Positions 13,952-28,552 are shown, counted from the stretch's first letter. The stretch is DNA of 64,000 bases from Pipra filicauda (GCF_003945595.2 NW_024104283.1:3043036-3107035), one strand, 5' to 3'. The notes: generated from the letters alone by a model not told the origin. Numbers and translations are program-made.

Positions 13952-14504
13952 CTGTACACAGTAGAAATACATTCATCTAGGGGGAAAAAAGTCAGTATTG
14001 TATGTATTTTTCATTGCAGATCTGAATTTTGATATTTAAAATATTAATTAAAGTCAGATTTATTAAAAAATTCTTTAGTAGACTGATACAAAATGCAGAA
14101 GTGTGGGGCTTCATATTTATGGGTCTTCTGTACCATGCACATGCAGTTGTTGTAGAAACAAGAAAATGGATTATTCTTGGCCCTTTCAGGTTAGGGACAT
14201 CATACTGTTCACAGTTTATCAGAAGCAGAGCAAATTGAACTGTGTTACTTTTTTCCCACCGTTGTCCTGGAGTTTGTAAGTACTTTAACTAGTATTTTGC
14301 TTTCCTGGGCTACTGCTAGTAGAGACTTCCTTGATTTGGCATTTCCCAATGTCTTTTTAATGCTGATTTTGAGTTAATTAGAGTTGCTTTATAGCTTTCT
14401 CAAACACTTGAAAGTTTGTTTTAAACTGAGATGGCTCAAATTCTGAATTTTATGAAGAAGTTAGTTCTTCAAAAGTTCTGTAAAAGAATTTATACATATG
14501 TTGT

Positions 14505-14822
14505 AGAATCACAGAATTGTTAAGGTTGGAAAAGACCTCTGAGATCAAGTCCAACCATTAACACAGCACTACCAAGTCCACTAATGAACCATGTCTGTAA
14601 GCCCACATCCACATGTTTTTTGAACACTTACAGGGATGGTGATTCCACCACTTCCCTGGGCAGCCTTTTCCAAATGCCTGGCCATCTTTTTGGGGAAGAA
14701 ATTTTTTCCTACTGTCCAGTTCCCAATATCCTCTCCTGGTACAACTTGAGGCCGTTTCCTTCTGTCCTGTCCTGGGAGAGGAAACCAACCCCCACCTCAA
14801 TACAAGCTTCTTGCAGGTTTTA
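14505..14822 (-). mobile_element. CR1 LINE 3' fragment
   Basis: The plus strand starts AGAATCACAGAATTGTTAAG and GGTTGGAAAAGACCTCTGAG, the reverse complement of the CR1 3' tail. It continues with AAGTCCAACCATTAACACAG, GGATGGTGATTCCACCACTT and CCCTGGGCAGCC. It ends in a diverged TCTTGCAGG segment around 14822. Confidence 0.9.
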
Positions 14823-15504
14823 ACTTCTGAATGCAAATAGAGACCACGACACAATAAGCAACGGTAGCTTTTATTTTGCACACAAATAACTGCCTACATC
14901 CCTGGGTGTGTGACTTACTGCTTTTTTTAAACAGGATTTGAGTGGTTGTGACTGAGTGGTTGTGTCAGTGTGCTCAGTGGCATGACTGGTTGAGAAAATA
15001 AACTAACTTGGTGCTGAACTTGATTATAAAGATTTTTGAATAATTAAATTCAACTTGTGTTTTTTAAAGTAGAATCTTCAGTGGTATGATAACTCTCTTC
15101 CAAGAAGAATCAGTAGCTGCTGAAAGAAACATGTAATAGATTCTGTAATTTTCTGGCAGAAATTTAATTATTAAAATTGAGATTATATTTATGATTATCA
15201 ACTTAAGCTACTTGGGAACAAACCTCCAGGGTAAACTGAGGGATGTTTAATTTATCAAGATATATGGTTGTTATTTTTGTTGTATCTTCTATTTGTGTTT
15301 GGTAGCTATGGAGATGAGAAATTCATCACATAAAAATGTCCCAAAATCTCAATGCATGGACACTCCTATTAATTTGCAAGAAAGATCTATGACCTTTCCT
15401 TTCAAGTACGTTGGCTGTGGATTTTAGAGGAAATAGCTGTGCTTGTAAAAATTCTTCTAGCTGTGGTGTCTCTATTTGTAGAATTGCACAGTGATAGTAG
15501 GCTG

Positions 15505-16240
15505 GGTAGGATCTCTGGAGACCGTCTTGTTCAACCCACTCTTCAGAACAAGTTCATTCAGATCAGGTTACTTGGCCCTTGTCAGGTTGGGTTCAGATAG
15601 AGATCCAATATTCCATCTTCTGTCTCTTGTGTAATAGCTGGGCCCCTTTGAGCAGTGTAGTTACACTTTCACTGTCTTTTAGGTAGTTACAGATGTCAAT
15701 AAGATCTGCACTGCTCGTGCCTCCCAAGCCTGTTCTTCAGGTTAAAAAAAACCCAACTCTCCCAACCTTTCCTCCTATGTCAGGTGCTCCAACCCTCAGT
15801 CACTTTGGCCTTCTCTTGCATTCAGTCTGATACATCAATGTCTGTCTCTTGTTCTGGAGAGCACAAAACTCAGTGCAGCCCAGATACAGCCTCATGAAAG
15901 TGGAATGCCCATGTCCCTCAGCCTGCTGGTAATGCTCCTGCTAATGTAACTTGGAATGCAGTCAGTTTTTACTGCTGAAGGGCACTCTGCTGACTCAGAT
16001 TCAACTTGTGGCCGTTGGCTCCCAGGTGTCCCTTTCTGTAAATCTGCTTTCTAAGCAATTGACCTGTGGTCTGTACTGGCTTTCATCCCAGGTTGGAAGA
16101 CTTTACATCTGCCTTTGAGTTCCTTCTGTTTGCTGTTGTCCCGTTTCTCAGCGTTGAGATCCTTGAACATAGCAGCCCTTTCCCTCAGCAGATTAGTCAT
16201 TCCTTCCAATGTTGTATCTGGTGCATGTGAAGTGTTTCTT
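15505..16240 (-). mobile_element. Diverged CR1 LINE fragment
   Basis: Several blocks match CR1 in reverse-complement order: ATCAGGTTACTTGGCCCTTG, CCCAACTCTCCCAACCTTTC, ATGTCAGGTGCTCCAACCC, CTTGTTCTGGAGAGCACAAA and CCTCAGCCTGCTGGTAATGC. GAAGACTTTACATCTGCCTT and AATGTTGTATCTGGTGC follow. Divergence is higher than in the 7843 and 14505 copies, so this is an older insertion. The limits are approximate. Confidence 0.8.
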
Positions 16241-19200
16241 TTCGTACGTGTTATCTCTTGTACAACCAGCTGTATATTTTTAATGCTTAATGAAAGACTT
16301 TCAGACTCGAAATTATTTTAAGACAGTGTTCTGTATCCTATACTAGTAACTGATTAAAAAGTAATCCATCCTGCCATATACCTTCTCCCCTTTGGCCAGT
16401 CAGTGATTTTTGAACTCGGAGAGGCAGAAGTACAACTTATATCAATTTCTTTTTTGAAGGGTGCTTAATACCTGTGGACTTCAAAACACTCAGTTGTAGG
16501 GTATGCACAGTTAAATATTTTTTCTTAACATAATTCACTCTTCCTTGTGTTCTAAATGTGCCTTCTGATAACTTTTGGGAGTCCCGTTTATGTTGGAGAA
16601 GTAAAAAAAAAATTATCAGATCATCTGTATGTATTCTCTCTTAAAAAAAAAATAAAAAAAATCCCAAAACACACAAAAGCAACTAAACCAAAAAGATACC
16701 TTTCAACTACAGTCACCTGAATTGTGTTTTGAGATAAAGAGTTTTGTCTCTCAGCCCTTCTTCCTTTCCCAGGTGATTTGCTAAGATTGCCAAACAGCAG
16801 AGACTCAACATGGATTCTTTCTGGATGTTGCTGGTAACTACTCTCTGTATGCTAATTTGACCTCTCTCTGTTTCTTTCACTCCGTTTATTCATACCTCCA
16901 GGGGGTTTTCTTATATCCAATGGAAACTTTGTTTTTTCTAAGAATCTTTTGTGATGGATGAACCCTTTGTTGAAAGCTGCTAGAACATTAAACTTACTTT
17001 GAATGGCATGTTACTTTAGCATATCCAGATAATTCTTAGTAAGTGATTATATCTAAACAGAGTTTTTTCTTAAATCTTTTTATTCAAAAGATGTTTAATT
17101 GCATGATTCATGATTGCTTGATGACTGATAAGTATTTAAAGCTGCTTTTAGGTGTGCAAAAGCTTATGATATTCAGCCCCTTTGAAGAGGCCTTGTATCA
17201 GAGGTAGTGACCTCCTCATTGTGGTGAAGAACTATTTCTGTCTTGTTTTATTGCTTTCTAGAAAAAAATTAGATGAGGGAATACTCCTTAAAAACTAAGC
17301 CTTGTAAAAGAATAAGGTAATTCTCACTTCTTGTTCTAAGTTTTATTCTAGTTTTTCTAAGAAAATGCAGAAAACATATTTAAAAATATAAATTTGCTAG
17401 TCATGTACTGAAGAGCCTTTGTTCTTCTTGTGGAGTAGTTATATCTTTGCCATGTGGAAATACTGGGTTTTTTCCCCTCAAACAAGAACAAAAATCTTTT
17501 TTCCTTCCTCCATTTTTTTCATAACACTTTTGTTGTATCTGGGTATATTAAAGCTATGAAAAGGATAAGTATTCTTCTTAAAGCTCCTACCAACCTGCAC
17601 CTAGAGGATATTTAGTTCTGATTGTCATGAAAACTATTATTTATGGTCACTAATGCTGAAGTGTATGGTGTCATCTGTTTGCCTTGGAAGGATTATGTGA
17701 AGAAATTCTTTGATTGGGGGAGAGGGGCAACGAAAAAAGATACTTTCATGTCTTGTTCCTTGCAGGCTTTTTAAGAATAGGAATGACACAGTTTGATAGA
17801 AGCCATCCTGAGCATTAGCAGCTTGAGTGAATTTGTCTTCTGTCTTCTAAGGATCTGTCTACAGTTGTATTTATCAAGGGAAGATAAATACTTAAAAATA
17901 GCATTTTTATTTTGGGTCTTTTTACTTTCAAGTTTCTGTAATTTCTTATATGAAGTCTGTAATATTCTTAAGAGTAAAATGGTTGTAGAACTACCATAAT
18001 CCTTTGTTTTCATTATTGGATATGTTATTAAGTGGGTTTTTTTTTTTCTTTTAATTGAGTCACTTCAGATCTCCTGAAAGTAAAAGCATTGCCTCAAGCT
18101 AGGCATGATGTTGGCAGGAGCTGTGCAAACTTCTTTATGTTATTTTGCCAAAGAACCTCATTCTTGACCTGAAATATCCCTCCTGTTTCCAGCTGTGAGC
18201 TTCATGAACAAACACTGAATTTTGACAAGCTGATCATTATTCATGCAGAATAATTTATTAGATCAAATTCCTGTCCTAATTAGTCTCCCTTTGTTTTTTA
18301 ACAAGCTCTACTTTTTTTTTATTTTCACTTGTTTTCTTAACAACTCTTACTTTTTGCCAATTCCATTGGGTTGAGTAGGTAATCCTAAGAAATGACTGAA
18401 GGATGTAAGTGATGTGGGACATTGCATTGTCTAGCTTAAATGGAAGGTTCCACATGTAAGTTACTGTCTCAGAATGTATTAAAATGCAACATCCTTTTAT
18501 TGGTGCATGGAATTACCTGAATTGATCTTTAAATTGTGATGTTCATAAGCCAGGAATACCCAGGAAGAGAATTAATTAAATTTAAAGCTTTAAAAGAAGA
18601 TTGAATTTGGAGTGCTTTGGCATTTTTTTTTTCACAGTAAACTAGTGTTATATGCTATTTAGGAAAGCAGGAATTTCTCCTGCAACTTAGTCTTTCCCTC
18701 AGTCAAATAGTGGGAAATGTTGAGTCAGACATAAAATGGCTTGTACTAAGGCTAGTACATGTGGTTCCTTAATGTCTGAATGATATGTGGATGGAAGTTA
18801 TGGACTGCTTCCCTTGTTGATGTAGTATGATTTCCCCCCCCCTTCTTACCTGTCCCATTCATCCTCTTCTATTTCCATGATGAATAATGTTGAAGCAAAT
18901 CTCATGAGTCCTTTGAGGCTGGGAGGTGGTTTTTAAATGAAACAAACCAACCCAAAAACTCATACAAAACTCAACCAAAACCTGCCCCCCACACCAACAT
19001 TGACACATGCATACAAGTCATCTCCACATACCCAATATCCACTGTTGAGCAACCAGACCACATAGATGAATGTATCAAAGTGGCCTTGCTAGAAATCCTC
19101 CCAATGAAATGAGAGATGAGAGGTTCCTGCTATCAAATCCTCACGTCTGCTGGGTTTTCTTGGGTCAGCATTTGTGTGCTGATTTTGGATGTGACTTTGG

Positions 19201-22174
19201 TACCCCATGAGAACTCACAGTGGCGAGAATTTCTTCATCCTGTTCCACCTCTGAGTCATTACTTAGATTAGGATTTACTCAGTCTTTTGAATCCCTTTCT
19301 TGGCTGCCTTCCATCTTGAACCCTGTTATCTTCCCACCATTATCTCTTAATGACTTAACCTATAGCTTGTCCCTTGCTTTACTGTAAATGTAGTCCCTGT
19401 TTTATTGACTTGGGAGCAGATATGGAGGTGTTAGAATCTTTTTGCTCCTATCCTGTCCTCCAAGAAATCTCTCTAGTCTTCTTTCTCTCCTTTTTCTTGC
19501 TTCTCTACCTTGCTGGTGCCAGACAAAACAGAAGACTCTGTCACACCAGCTTTAGTGTTGGGGCTTATCAACTTAATGCTTTTCTTGTTTTTGGTATTGT
19601 GGGCTCCTGTCTTGTTCATACCTGCAGATTTATCGATCCTCAGATCCTATTAATGTGCTCAGCACTTGTCAATTCCTCTGTTTCATGCTTCTGATTCACT
19701 TCCTCATGGGCTCAGTATGCATTCCTTGCACAGTAACCTACTCTTGTTTTCCTCGAAGAAACTCTCTGAAGAGCAGCCACCTTCTTCTGGAGATGGATTA
19801 CTAGAGAACTGGTGGGGTGGTTGTCACCAGGTTTGAACTGCCAAGGTCTCCTCACATTACTGCTTATTTCATCCTTTGGCACTCAGTGCTTTTTACTAAA
19901 TAAAGCACAAGCCACAAAGCTTTCTGCACTCCCGTCTGCAGGGTGAATTGAAAGCAAGTGGGCTTTCTTGATTCTTTGTTTTCTTTGGGCTGCCTGTGGG
20001 GGGATGCCAACTGTCAACAGCTTTTCTTTGAAGTGCTTCAGCTAAAGAAACATGCACGGTATACTTTAGTCTTTAATAATTTCAGAATAATTAAAATAGA
20101 TACCATTCTTCTGCTGTCCGCACGCCCAATAGACTTGTGGAGTCTATTGGACTGATATTTTAATTTGCAGTCTTACCTGAAAATTCTTCCAAACTCATGA
20201 GCAGGCACACTATTTATGTTGTTTGATTACTTTTACCTAGTGCTGGTTTACACTATGCTATGTTATCAAGGTCAAGCTATGTGCACTAAATTTCCATATT
20301 TCTGTTTAGGAATCAGTCATGGAAGTGTGTTGTTTTTCCCGTAAAAATATTTGGACTTTGCATTGTGGAAATTTAGAACAGCTGCTGAACTCACTAACTT
20401 GTATTCCAGCTGCTGCAAGGAGAGCATTCTGTGCTAGCAACTCTTATGCCGGGGGACTCATTGGGAAGTGCAGAGCTTCCCAGAGGTTTTCTTTGTGATA
20501 GAGTAATACTTGTAATTACTCATTTTATCAATATAAGAGCTACTTGTGACTTAACATGACAGAGAGACCTCTAGGGTGAGGGCATTATTTTAGTGCAACT
20601 GAGATGCCTTCTTGCCCCCTCTGATACAATGTAGCGCTCCTGATACCAGATCAGTTAGCTCTGTAGTAGCTGGGAGTAAATGCTACAGTAGCTCTCCAGG
20701 AGGACAAGCTTGTTTCCAAATGGACAGTGTGCATGAGAAACCCTTTGTTAAGATGGTGGAATTGAAACTGAACTTCGAAAATTGGAAATGTCCTCTTTAG
20801 ACAGATCTACTAAGCTTTGCTATATCGCTTGTCTTTCATTGACTCTTTTACCAGACGTGGTGTAGGAAAGAACTAATTGTTCTTGTACAAGTGCAACTTT
20901 CTGAAAATACAAGCTTAGACCAGAAGGGAAGGACTAGTGTATTTTAAATAGGACTATAATTATTTATTTTTTTTGTCTTTTAGTTATAAGTGTTTGGGGA
21001 AATCTCAGGCCAGATCTGACAGCCTGAGGAGGGTGAAGCTGCCTCAGCTTTGCGTCCCTGGTTTAGCCAGTAGTGAGGCTGAAAATGTGTTTCCAGTAGG
21101 GTCTTGGAAAAAAACAAAAACAACCAAAAAACCCAAACCCAACTTTCATGTATTAAGGAAGTAATAAAGAATGTTTTAATCCAGGACCTCAGAGAAAAAA
21201 TTTGCACTGGACGATGTGTGCCTGTTTGTTTGTTCATGGTGGGTACAAAGAGTCTTTTTAATAGAGACACCCAGAAGCTTGAAGGGCTAAAGGCATTGGT
21301 GAAAAACAGGGGAGGAAAAGAACCAGCAGTATGATTGGCTCAGTTTTGTGAGGTTTTACCTAATTGTGTTATAAATAAGAGCTTTGGACTTCTGATATTT
21401 TTCCAGAATATAGCAAAATAGTCACCCATTGGTTTTGTTACTGAGATAGTGTGATCTTTATCAAGCAAAACTTTTTTTCTTTAAAAGAACCTTCAGAAGG
21501 TTGTAATCCTAACCAAAATTTGATTTTTTTTCTTTTTTTTTTTCTTCCTGGAAGCAGGTATTGTAGTTGTGATAAAGGAACACCAATAGGTGAATACAAA
21601 GTCAAATAGTCATATAAAAAAAGTCAAATAAGTCATATAGTACCAGTATTATTGGAATGGAATGCTGTGTTTCTTGACTTAAATAACAAATTTATTCCAG
21701 ATATCACTGTTTATACATGCTTTTTGTTTTCTATATAAGATATATAGACTTTATTACTTTCTTATCTTTGACTAGAATTTATCTATATAAATAGATAACA
21801 AAATTATTTTTTTACAGGAATACTCAATATTTTGAGAACTGATTTGATGTCTTAAGCATAATCATATTATTTTTGGAGAATAGTACGGTACAATAAGGGA
21901 GACAGCTTGTAATACTAAAAATCACTTATCGATGTGACAAATGTTGCAGAATAAAACTTGTGCCCTATCTCAAGGAAATGGAGTTTTAGCTCAAAAGACA
22001 TATTGTTATTTTAAAATTATAAAACAATGCTCAAGTAGCTCAATTACTTGCCCATTTATTTGTATTTTAAAATTAAGTTGCTACATTTTGCTATGGAAGT
22101 ACTTGGTGCTGAGTGTGAAATAACAAACTTATGTGAAAATGGCTACAAAAAATGGAGTCTAAATTGTTTTTATG
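16241..22174. other. Intron 1 stretch, no gene seen
   Basis: A/C-rich low-complexity runs occur near 16640-16700 and 18940-19010. A less AT-rich, pyrimidine-rich block lies at about 19130-19960. I recognise no repeat family or protein in it. Frames there are short and lack domains. Confidence 0.5.
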
Positions 22175-22777
22175 AAGGAACCCACAGTGCAGCATGTTTG
22201 CTGTGATCCTCTGGGGGGACCCATGCTGGAGGAATCTGTTTGTGAAGCACTGCACCCCATGGAAGGGATCCACATAGGAACAGTTTGTAAGAACCGCAGC
22301 CCATGGGAAGGACCCCCACTGGAGTAGTTCATGGAGGACTGTCTCCTGTAAGAGGGACCCCATGCTGGAGCAGGGGAAGACCATGAGGAGTCCTGCTGCT
22401 GGGAAGGAAAGAGTGGCAGAGACAATGTGTCAGATGAACTGACTGCAGCCCCAATTCCCTGTCCTCTTGTACTGCTGGAGGGAGGAGCTAGAAAATTTTG
22501 GAATGAAGTTGAGCCCAGGAATAAAGGAGAGGTGGAAGGTGTGTTTTAGGATTTGGTTTTTATTTCTCATTACTCTGATTTGATTGGTAATAAATTAAAC
22601 TAATTTCCCTGAGTTGAGTTTGTTTTGCTTATGACAGTAATTGGTGAATGATCTCACTGTCCTTTGATCTTGACCCATGAGCCTTTAGTTATATTTTCTT
22701 TCCCCGGTCTGGCTGTGGAGGGGCAGTGAGAATGGCTTGGTAGGCACCTGGTGTCCAGCCAAGGGCAATCCACCACA
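22175..22777 (+). mobile_element. Avian endogenous retrovirus solo LTR, 5'-truncated
   Basis: The sequence follows a bird ERV LTR that I recognise. It has repeated 'effectively GGGACCCCATGCTGGAGCA'-type units, then GAGGAGTCCTGCTGCTGGGA and GGCAGAGACAATGTGTCAGA. After a TTGGTTTTTATTTCTCATTA block comes the AATAAA signal at 22589, then GGTAATTGGTGAATGATCTC and GGCACCTGGTGTCCAGCC. It closes with AATCCACCACA at 22777. The usual TG-starting 5' part is missing and no coding region is attached, so it is a relic. It lies in the sense orientation within intron 1 of the gene. Confidence 0.85.
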
Positions 22778-22954
22778 AATTTAAATTCTCAGCTCTAGAT
22801 TATTAACTTAAGTGTGGTGCTCCTTTAAAATAGTTTTTGGAAATGTTTGCTTTCATGTTTGACTCAGTGTTTCCTAATTAAAAAAAAACAAAAACAAAAA
22901 CCAAAAAACAAACCCAAAAACCACTTTAAGCATAAAAGCTTAGAAAGGCTTGAG

Positions 22955-23005
22955 ACAGAAGGGACCTTAAGTATCATCTAGTTCAACCACCCTGATGCCA
23001 TGCCT
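22955..23005 (-). mobile_element. Short CR1 3' end fragment
   Basis: GAAGGGACCTTAAGTATCAT followed by CTAGTTCAACCACCCTGATG and CCATGCCTGG is the reverse complement of the CR1 3' terminal region. What follows (to about 23160) is not recognised. Confidence 0.7.
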
Positions 23006-23160
23006 GGATGCCACCCGTGGCTCTTGAGGGGGTCTGTTCCTTAAGCCAGAAATTCTTATTTGAGATGCCAGGAAAGCATCACCAGGGCTGGGAGTGTGGG
23101 CTGCTTCTACTGCTGCAGTAGAAGTTTGGGAACCACTCTTCTGGGAAACCACTTTTGGTT

Positions 23161-26100
23161 TATGGCTTGTTTTTAACTAGGGGAAAGTGGCATGTTTAGA
23201 AACATAAATAACTTACAGCCCTAGGGCATGCTGGCATTATAAGGGTAAGTACTTCTGTGGTAGGTGCTCAACCCATGCTGTCTTTGTCAGCACTGAGTAT
23301 TCAAAGCCTCCTTTCCTTTCTCTTCCACCTCCTTGTGGAAGGAAAAACATTAAAGATTGATCAAAAGAGACTTTCCTACTTTGCTGCCCATTTGTTTGAC
23401 TCCAGGATCTTGCCGAGAATGGGCTTTGGACAGTGTATTTTATCTTGGGAGAGTGTATCTATGATTCAGCAGCTTACTGGGAAGCTTTTTGTTTAAAAAA
23501 GGTTTGTGCCTTACTAACTGTAAATATCTAAATTGTAACTGCAACCTGTGGTACGTATTTGCAATGTCAAGATTCCAGTCAAAACCTGTTGTTATTAATG
23601 GAATAAAAAAATATATATAACCTGTTGTTTTTCTGTTGTTTATTTTCCCCCAAACTAGATATTAGACTGGATGGGACAGATGTGAACTACAAATTTGCTA
23701 AGTACCTCAATAGGCTGTATTTCACATACCGTCCATCTGTCAGACTGATTTATCTCAGTTGGGTATGTGATATATTACATATGCACTAAGTCACATCCAG
23801 GAGGGTTTATCAGCTGATTATCTAAGATAAAATTACTCTGTGTATGCAAAGTAGCAATTTGTTCAGGTTTTCTAGATGTATGGCAACCTGGGCATTTGGA
23901 TTGCTGGAAATCAGATAATTGCCTGAGTAGCTGGGCACTAAATTAATGAGAAATAGTTTGTCTCAGTGAATTACATTGTCAGACTTGATTATTTTATATG
24001 GGGATGAGATAGAAGAACAAGGTCAGGAGTTACAGGGGCTGGTTCACTTTGTTGCAAGGGTTAATGCACAAGCTGAGTCACAAGTGAGTGTAACTGATGT
24101 AAAGGGCATATGCTGACATAAAGATTTACCCTGTCATACATCCTTTTTCCTGTATCTGCTCTTACTGAGCTTTCCATGCAGATGATTTCCTCTCCCTATT
24201 AGTCCTCTGAAAGGGACAATACTAATTAATTTGTTTGCTGTGCAAAAACTTAAGATGCCCCTGTTGTTTGACTAAGCTTTCAGTATTTGAAGGGAAGAGA
24301 TTGGGTGACAGGGGTGAAAGAAAATGAGATTCATGAAAGTCCCCTTTTTTTCTTCAGCCTAGGACAACAACATCTAATTCTTAGTGTTGCTTAAAAATAT
24401 TGCAGTTTTGGACTTCTGTGTCCACTTGGCATTGTATTTGTGATAAGGCTGATAAAATTATATGAAAATATTGGAGAAACAAGAAAACTTTCTTTATGAA
24501 AGAGACCCATACTGAACTTCTTAATTGTCACCTCACTTTATCTGAAGATTCCTTGCTTTAAAGTCAAATATAGCTTTCCACATAACTTATAGCACAAAAT
24601 AATGTTATGATTGCAAGGACAGAAATTTGCTGTATAGTTCAGTTTTGTACTTATATTGCTAAATGCAGGCACTTGAACACTTGTCTGTTTTTTGGATTGT
24701 AGTGTTCTGTTTCAAAATAGACACTTTTGTGTCTGCTTCTCCTCTGAAGCAGATGTAAGTTAAACAACCAGATCTTACCTTGAAAAATACTTACCTGATA
24801 CAGCATCTAAATGATTTACCCTAAAATCACTTGTCCTTATGTTTTATTTAATCTGTATAATAGTATTTGGTTTGGTTAGTGTTTTCTTTATGGTAACTAG
24901 TCTGTCCCTTGCTTAAAATGGCTATTGACTAATGACTATTTTGGGGTGGAGAATGGGAAAGGGTGGTTTGTAACACTGGAAGATCTTTTAGATAACAGTT
25001 TGAACCTTGAAGGTATGGATTTAAAACCCAAATTAAGTTTCATTATTTTGGTAGGGACCCATAGAGCATAAGAGAAATACACTGATGTAATCAGGAAATA
25101 TGTACTGTTACAATCTGTCCTGAGGATGTGCATGAAGTTACTGAGATGTGATGGAGTCCTTTAGCCAGTTCTGATGGATTCAGAAGGGTGTTTGCATTTT
25201 AAAAGTTGGGGTTAGTTTGTGAGTTGCTCGATGGAAATCTGTGCTCCTGAACTTTAAATAGTGTACCAAACGTACTGGTGAAGTAAGATTTCTTTATCGC
25301 AGCTGTCTTCATCTTCGTGGTCTCCCAAGGGCTTCTGATACTGTAGAAGTGAAATGTATGCCTGTGTCATTTAAAAGGCAACCTTGATATGCAGGTCTTG
25401 CCCCAGTGCAAGTGAGGGGAGGGTAAAGAAAGAAGACTGGTAGTTCTGATAAGAACTTAGGAATTTGGATCTTGAGGTCTAATCTATGCTATAGCTCTAA
25501 AACATGAGACCGTTGTATGACATGTTTGGTTGCAGATATGTTTGGAATGTGTGTAACTGTTGGTTGTGAGAGCAGTTAGGATTAAACCTTTCTGGTAAAT
25601 CAGACTGTCACGTTTGAAATTAATAGCTTATACTTTCTTATGCAGAACATTACCTATCCTAAATCAAAACAACATAATTTTTGGCCTTCAACTGTTTGGA
25701 ATTGAAAAAAAAAAATGAATAAACAAACCAGTGCTAATTTGGAGGGAGGAAAGGGAAGATAAAAATGTGCCTGGAAATCAGTTCTGGAATTCAGCTTTTA
25801 GGCCATTAGTTAAAAATATGATTACCTTGTGCTTTGAAAACCATCTCAGATAGTCAGCAGAAAACATTCTTGTATGACTCCTAAAAGGAAAAACAAGTGG
25901 CTACAACCTTTTCTTATCGATTTGTTCCTTGTTTATTCTTCCTGCCACAGCATTTTCAGACTTTACTAAGTGTCAAAGGTCAAGCTCAGTTTGCTATGAA
26001 ATCTGAATGCACGTGTTTTTCTGTTAATGATTTACTTCAGCCTTCCTTTAAAGGTTCCTGAAGGCTTAATACTTATCTCTAGCAGCAATATTTTTTCTAA

Positions 26101-28552
26101 CGCTGCATTTTTTAGCTTTTGCTTTAGCTTTTACTAACTCAAGCATTTGTTTATTTTCTTCTAACTTTTTAAAATACACAAAGAGCTGCAGTCTTTCTAG
26201 TAGTAAACATTGTTTACCTATAAGAACATCTTTTTCTTTAGCTGTTCAGGTTTCTATTTTGTGACTTACAGTTTGAAGAAAATGTTATGGTCAACTTCCC
26301 ACGATATTTGCTTTGGGTTCACCATTACAAAACTGTGCTTTGTTAAAGGGGGAACTAATGAGAAAAAATAAGAAGCCCACAAAACTCTGCCTAAGCTAGT
26401 GTTATTATAGCACGTGTAAATTGTATGTTAGTTAAGTAATCAGTTAGTTGAAGTGGTATGGGATGTTTTGTCAGTATATGAATACACATTGGTTTTACTT
26501 TTCTGTTGCTTATGCCCACAAGGACTTGATTTCAGTAGAAATTCTGATTTTGTGTTGTCATTACTTTTCAAGGCAGAAGGTGAAACTACTGTAGTCCAAT
26601 TTTTGTAAATGGCAAGTTTGGGGAGGCTCACTGTATTAAGGATGTATGTGAATCTCTTCTGGCCCTTGGTTTTTCACCTATCACACATCTTCAGAGAATG
26701 ATGTATAAAGCCTTGAAAGAAATAGGTCTATATTTTGGCTTGGTAGAACATTTGGTTTTGTTTCTTACTCCTACTATAAGCTTATTTTACTGATTTTACA
26801 ACATATTTGCAAGTTTATGGTTTTTTCCACCTTCTTGCATCAAGTTCAACGTGGCTTATACAAACCTGAAGTAGCATTTTGGACTGTCACAAGGCACGTA
26901 TGTTGAAGAGATGCTATGCATAAGCACAGGAAACCTTACAGCTATTGGCAAAATCTGTGAGCTCAATCAGAATAAACTCATTCAAACTGCCTGAGAATGA
27001 CCTCATGTTTGCTGAAAGCAGAGGTTATGCTTTCATGCTTGTGATATGGAAACAGGGTATCTATTCGAAGGTCTCTTTATTGTGATCCAGTGGGTCACAT
27101 ATAGTTCTTGGTTTCTGATTCCAATCATAACTAGTAGTACCTTTCAGTAATAATGTTATTCAGTAAAAGGTTTGTTCCCCAGGAAACAAGAAAAAAGAGT
27201 AGGGAAAAACCTCCAATATCTTGTATTGTGGTTGGGTACTTCCACTATTGCCTGGTTTATAAATCTTTGTGTATTGACCATGATCTCTTGAGTGTGTTGT
27301 GGAAATCTGAATAGATCCTTTACAGATAACTGTGATTTCCAAACCCTGTTCAAGATAGCTTTGGTGTCCAAATGAGATAGTATTTCTTTGTGCTAAATTA
27401 TCTTTGCCCAAAATATTCTAGAATTTTCATTTAAATTAGGGTGATTTTTGGGGGAGTGGGGGGGTAAGGGAGGGTGTTGATAGTATTGGTTTAAGGGAAG
27501 CCTAGCTCAGATGTCTGCAAACTAAACACTGGAAAGTAAGCGAACTGAAAGCTGTAGTCATGTAACCTGAGTTCAGAGTATAGAATACTTCCTGTGGCAG
27601 CATTATGTCATAAATTTATTTTTAGTCTTTAAACAGATAGTTTCTCTAATGGCATCAGCAGATCTCTTTTTGGATAGAACTTGCAGTGCACTTTTTTGAC
27701 AGTAGGAATTCTAAATGTGTCAGTGCATGCATTTTAGCATCCACTTTTTCCTTTTCTACTGGCATACTGATCTGTGATCTGTGGATTGCTCAGTAATAGG
27801 AGCAGCTGTGTGGAAACCAGTTACTCTTCCTTTTGCACCTACAACTAACGAAATTCCTCGCGATTCATGAGAAGTTACTGAGCAGGCTCTGAAACAATTT
27901 TCACGGGCATGTGTAAGCAAGGCATGTAGCACAAGGTATTTGGTGCTATAAAAATAGGATGGCAGTTTCCAGGAGGCTGACCTACAGAGGCTCTCAAAGG
28001 ACATGGGAGGATATTGGAATACTTGTTGCGTGTAATGGTTCTGTTGATCTGTTGGTTACCTAACGTCTGCTGAACAATTCCCTCTTTTGGAAAACTAGCT
28101 TGCCCTGGAGAAAGAAAAATAGATAATGGATAAAAGAGGATGTGTCTGGAGTGCCTTAGGCAAAGGGTAAACCAGTGCTTCTGGGCACAGGCAACAAGAA
28201 TAAAACGATACTGATGAAAAAATTGCCATCAGTAGGAGGTAGATACAGTAATTCTAAGCAATGAAGTTTACATCTATGGTGCTAATAATAGATTTCAAGA
28301 GATTACTTATAAGGATATTTTTGGCTTAGAATTCAAGGACATCTTCAACTCCTTCCCATTTTTGAAGGGGGGGAAAACCCTAAAGGTTTTCATTTCATGG
28401 CTTAGTTTTATTTCTTTTTTTCTTACCTGAGCAAGTTAATATTGCCAACTTAATTTTTTTTCCTGAAGAACTGCTGATGTTTAACATGATCTTCAGAATC
28501 CAGTTTCAAGAAGCAGGGGTTTAGAACAGTATTCTTGCATACATTATATGCA
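23161..28552. other. Intron 1 stretch, no gene seen
   Basis: AT-rich unique-looking sequence with no repeat family, RNA gene or coding homology that I can identify. Confidence 0.5.

Larger units (their letters stand above)
8363..14504. other. Intron 1 stretch, no gene seen
   Basis: AT-rich with two long poly(T) tracts. At 9700-9900 short GCTTTAACT/GCTTTGACT-like words recur irregularly, but no clear period holds. No recognised transposon or coding homology. Confidence 0.5.

Noticed and set aside
13657..14032. Frames with poly-Lys or poly-Phe
   Set aside because: They are translations of the 51-T tract, not proteins.
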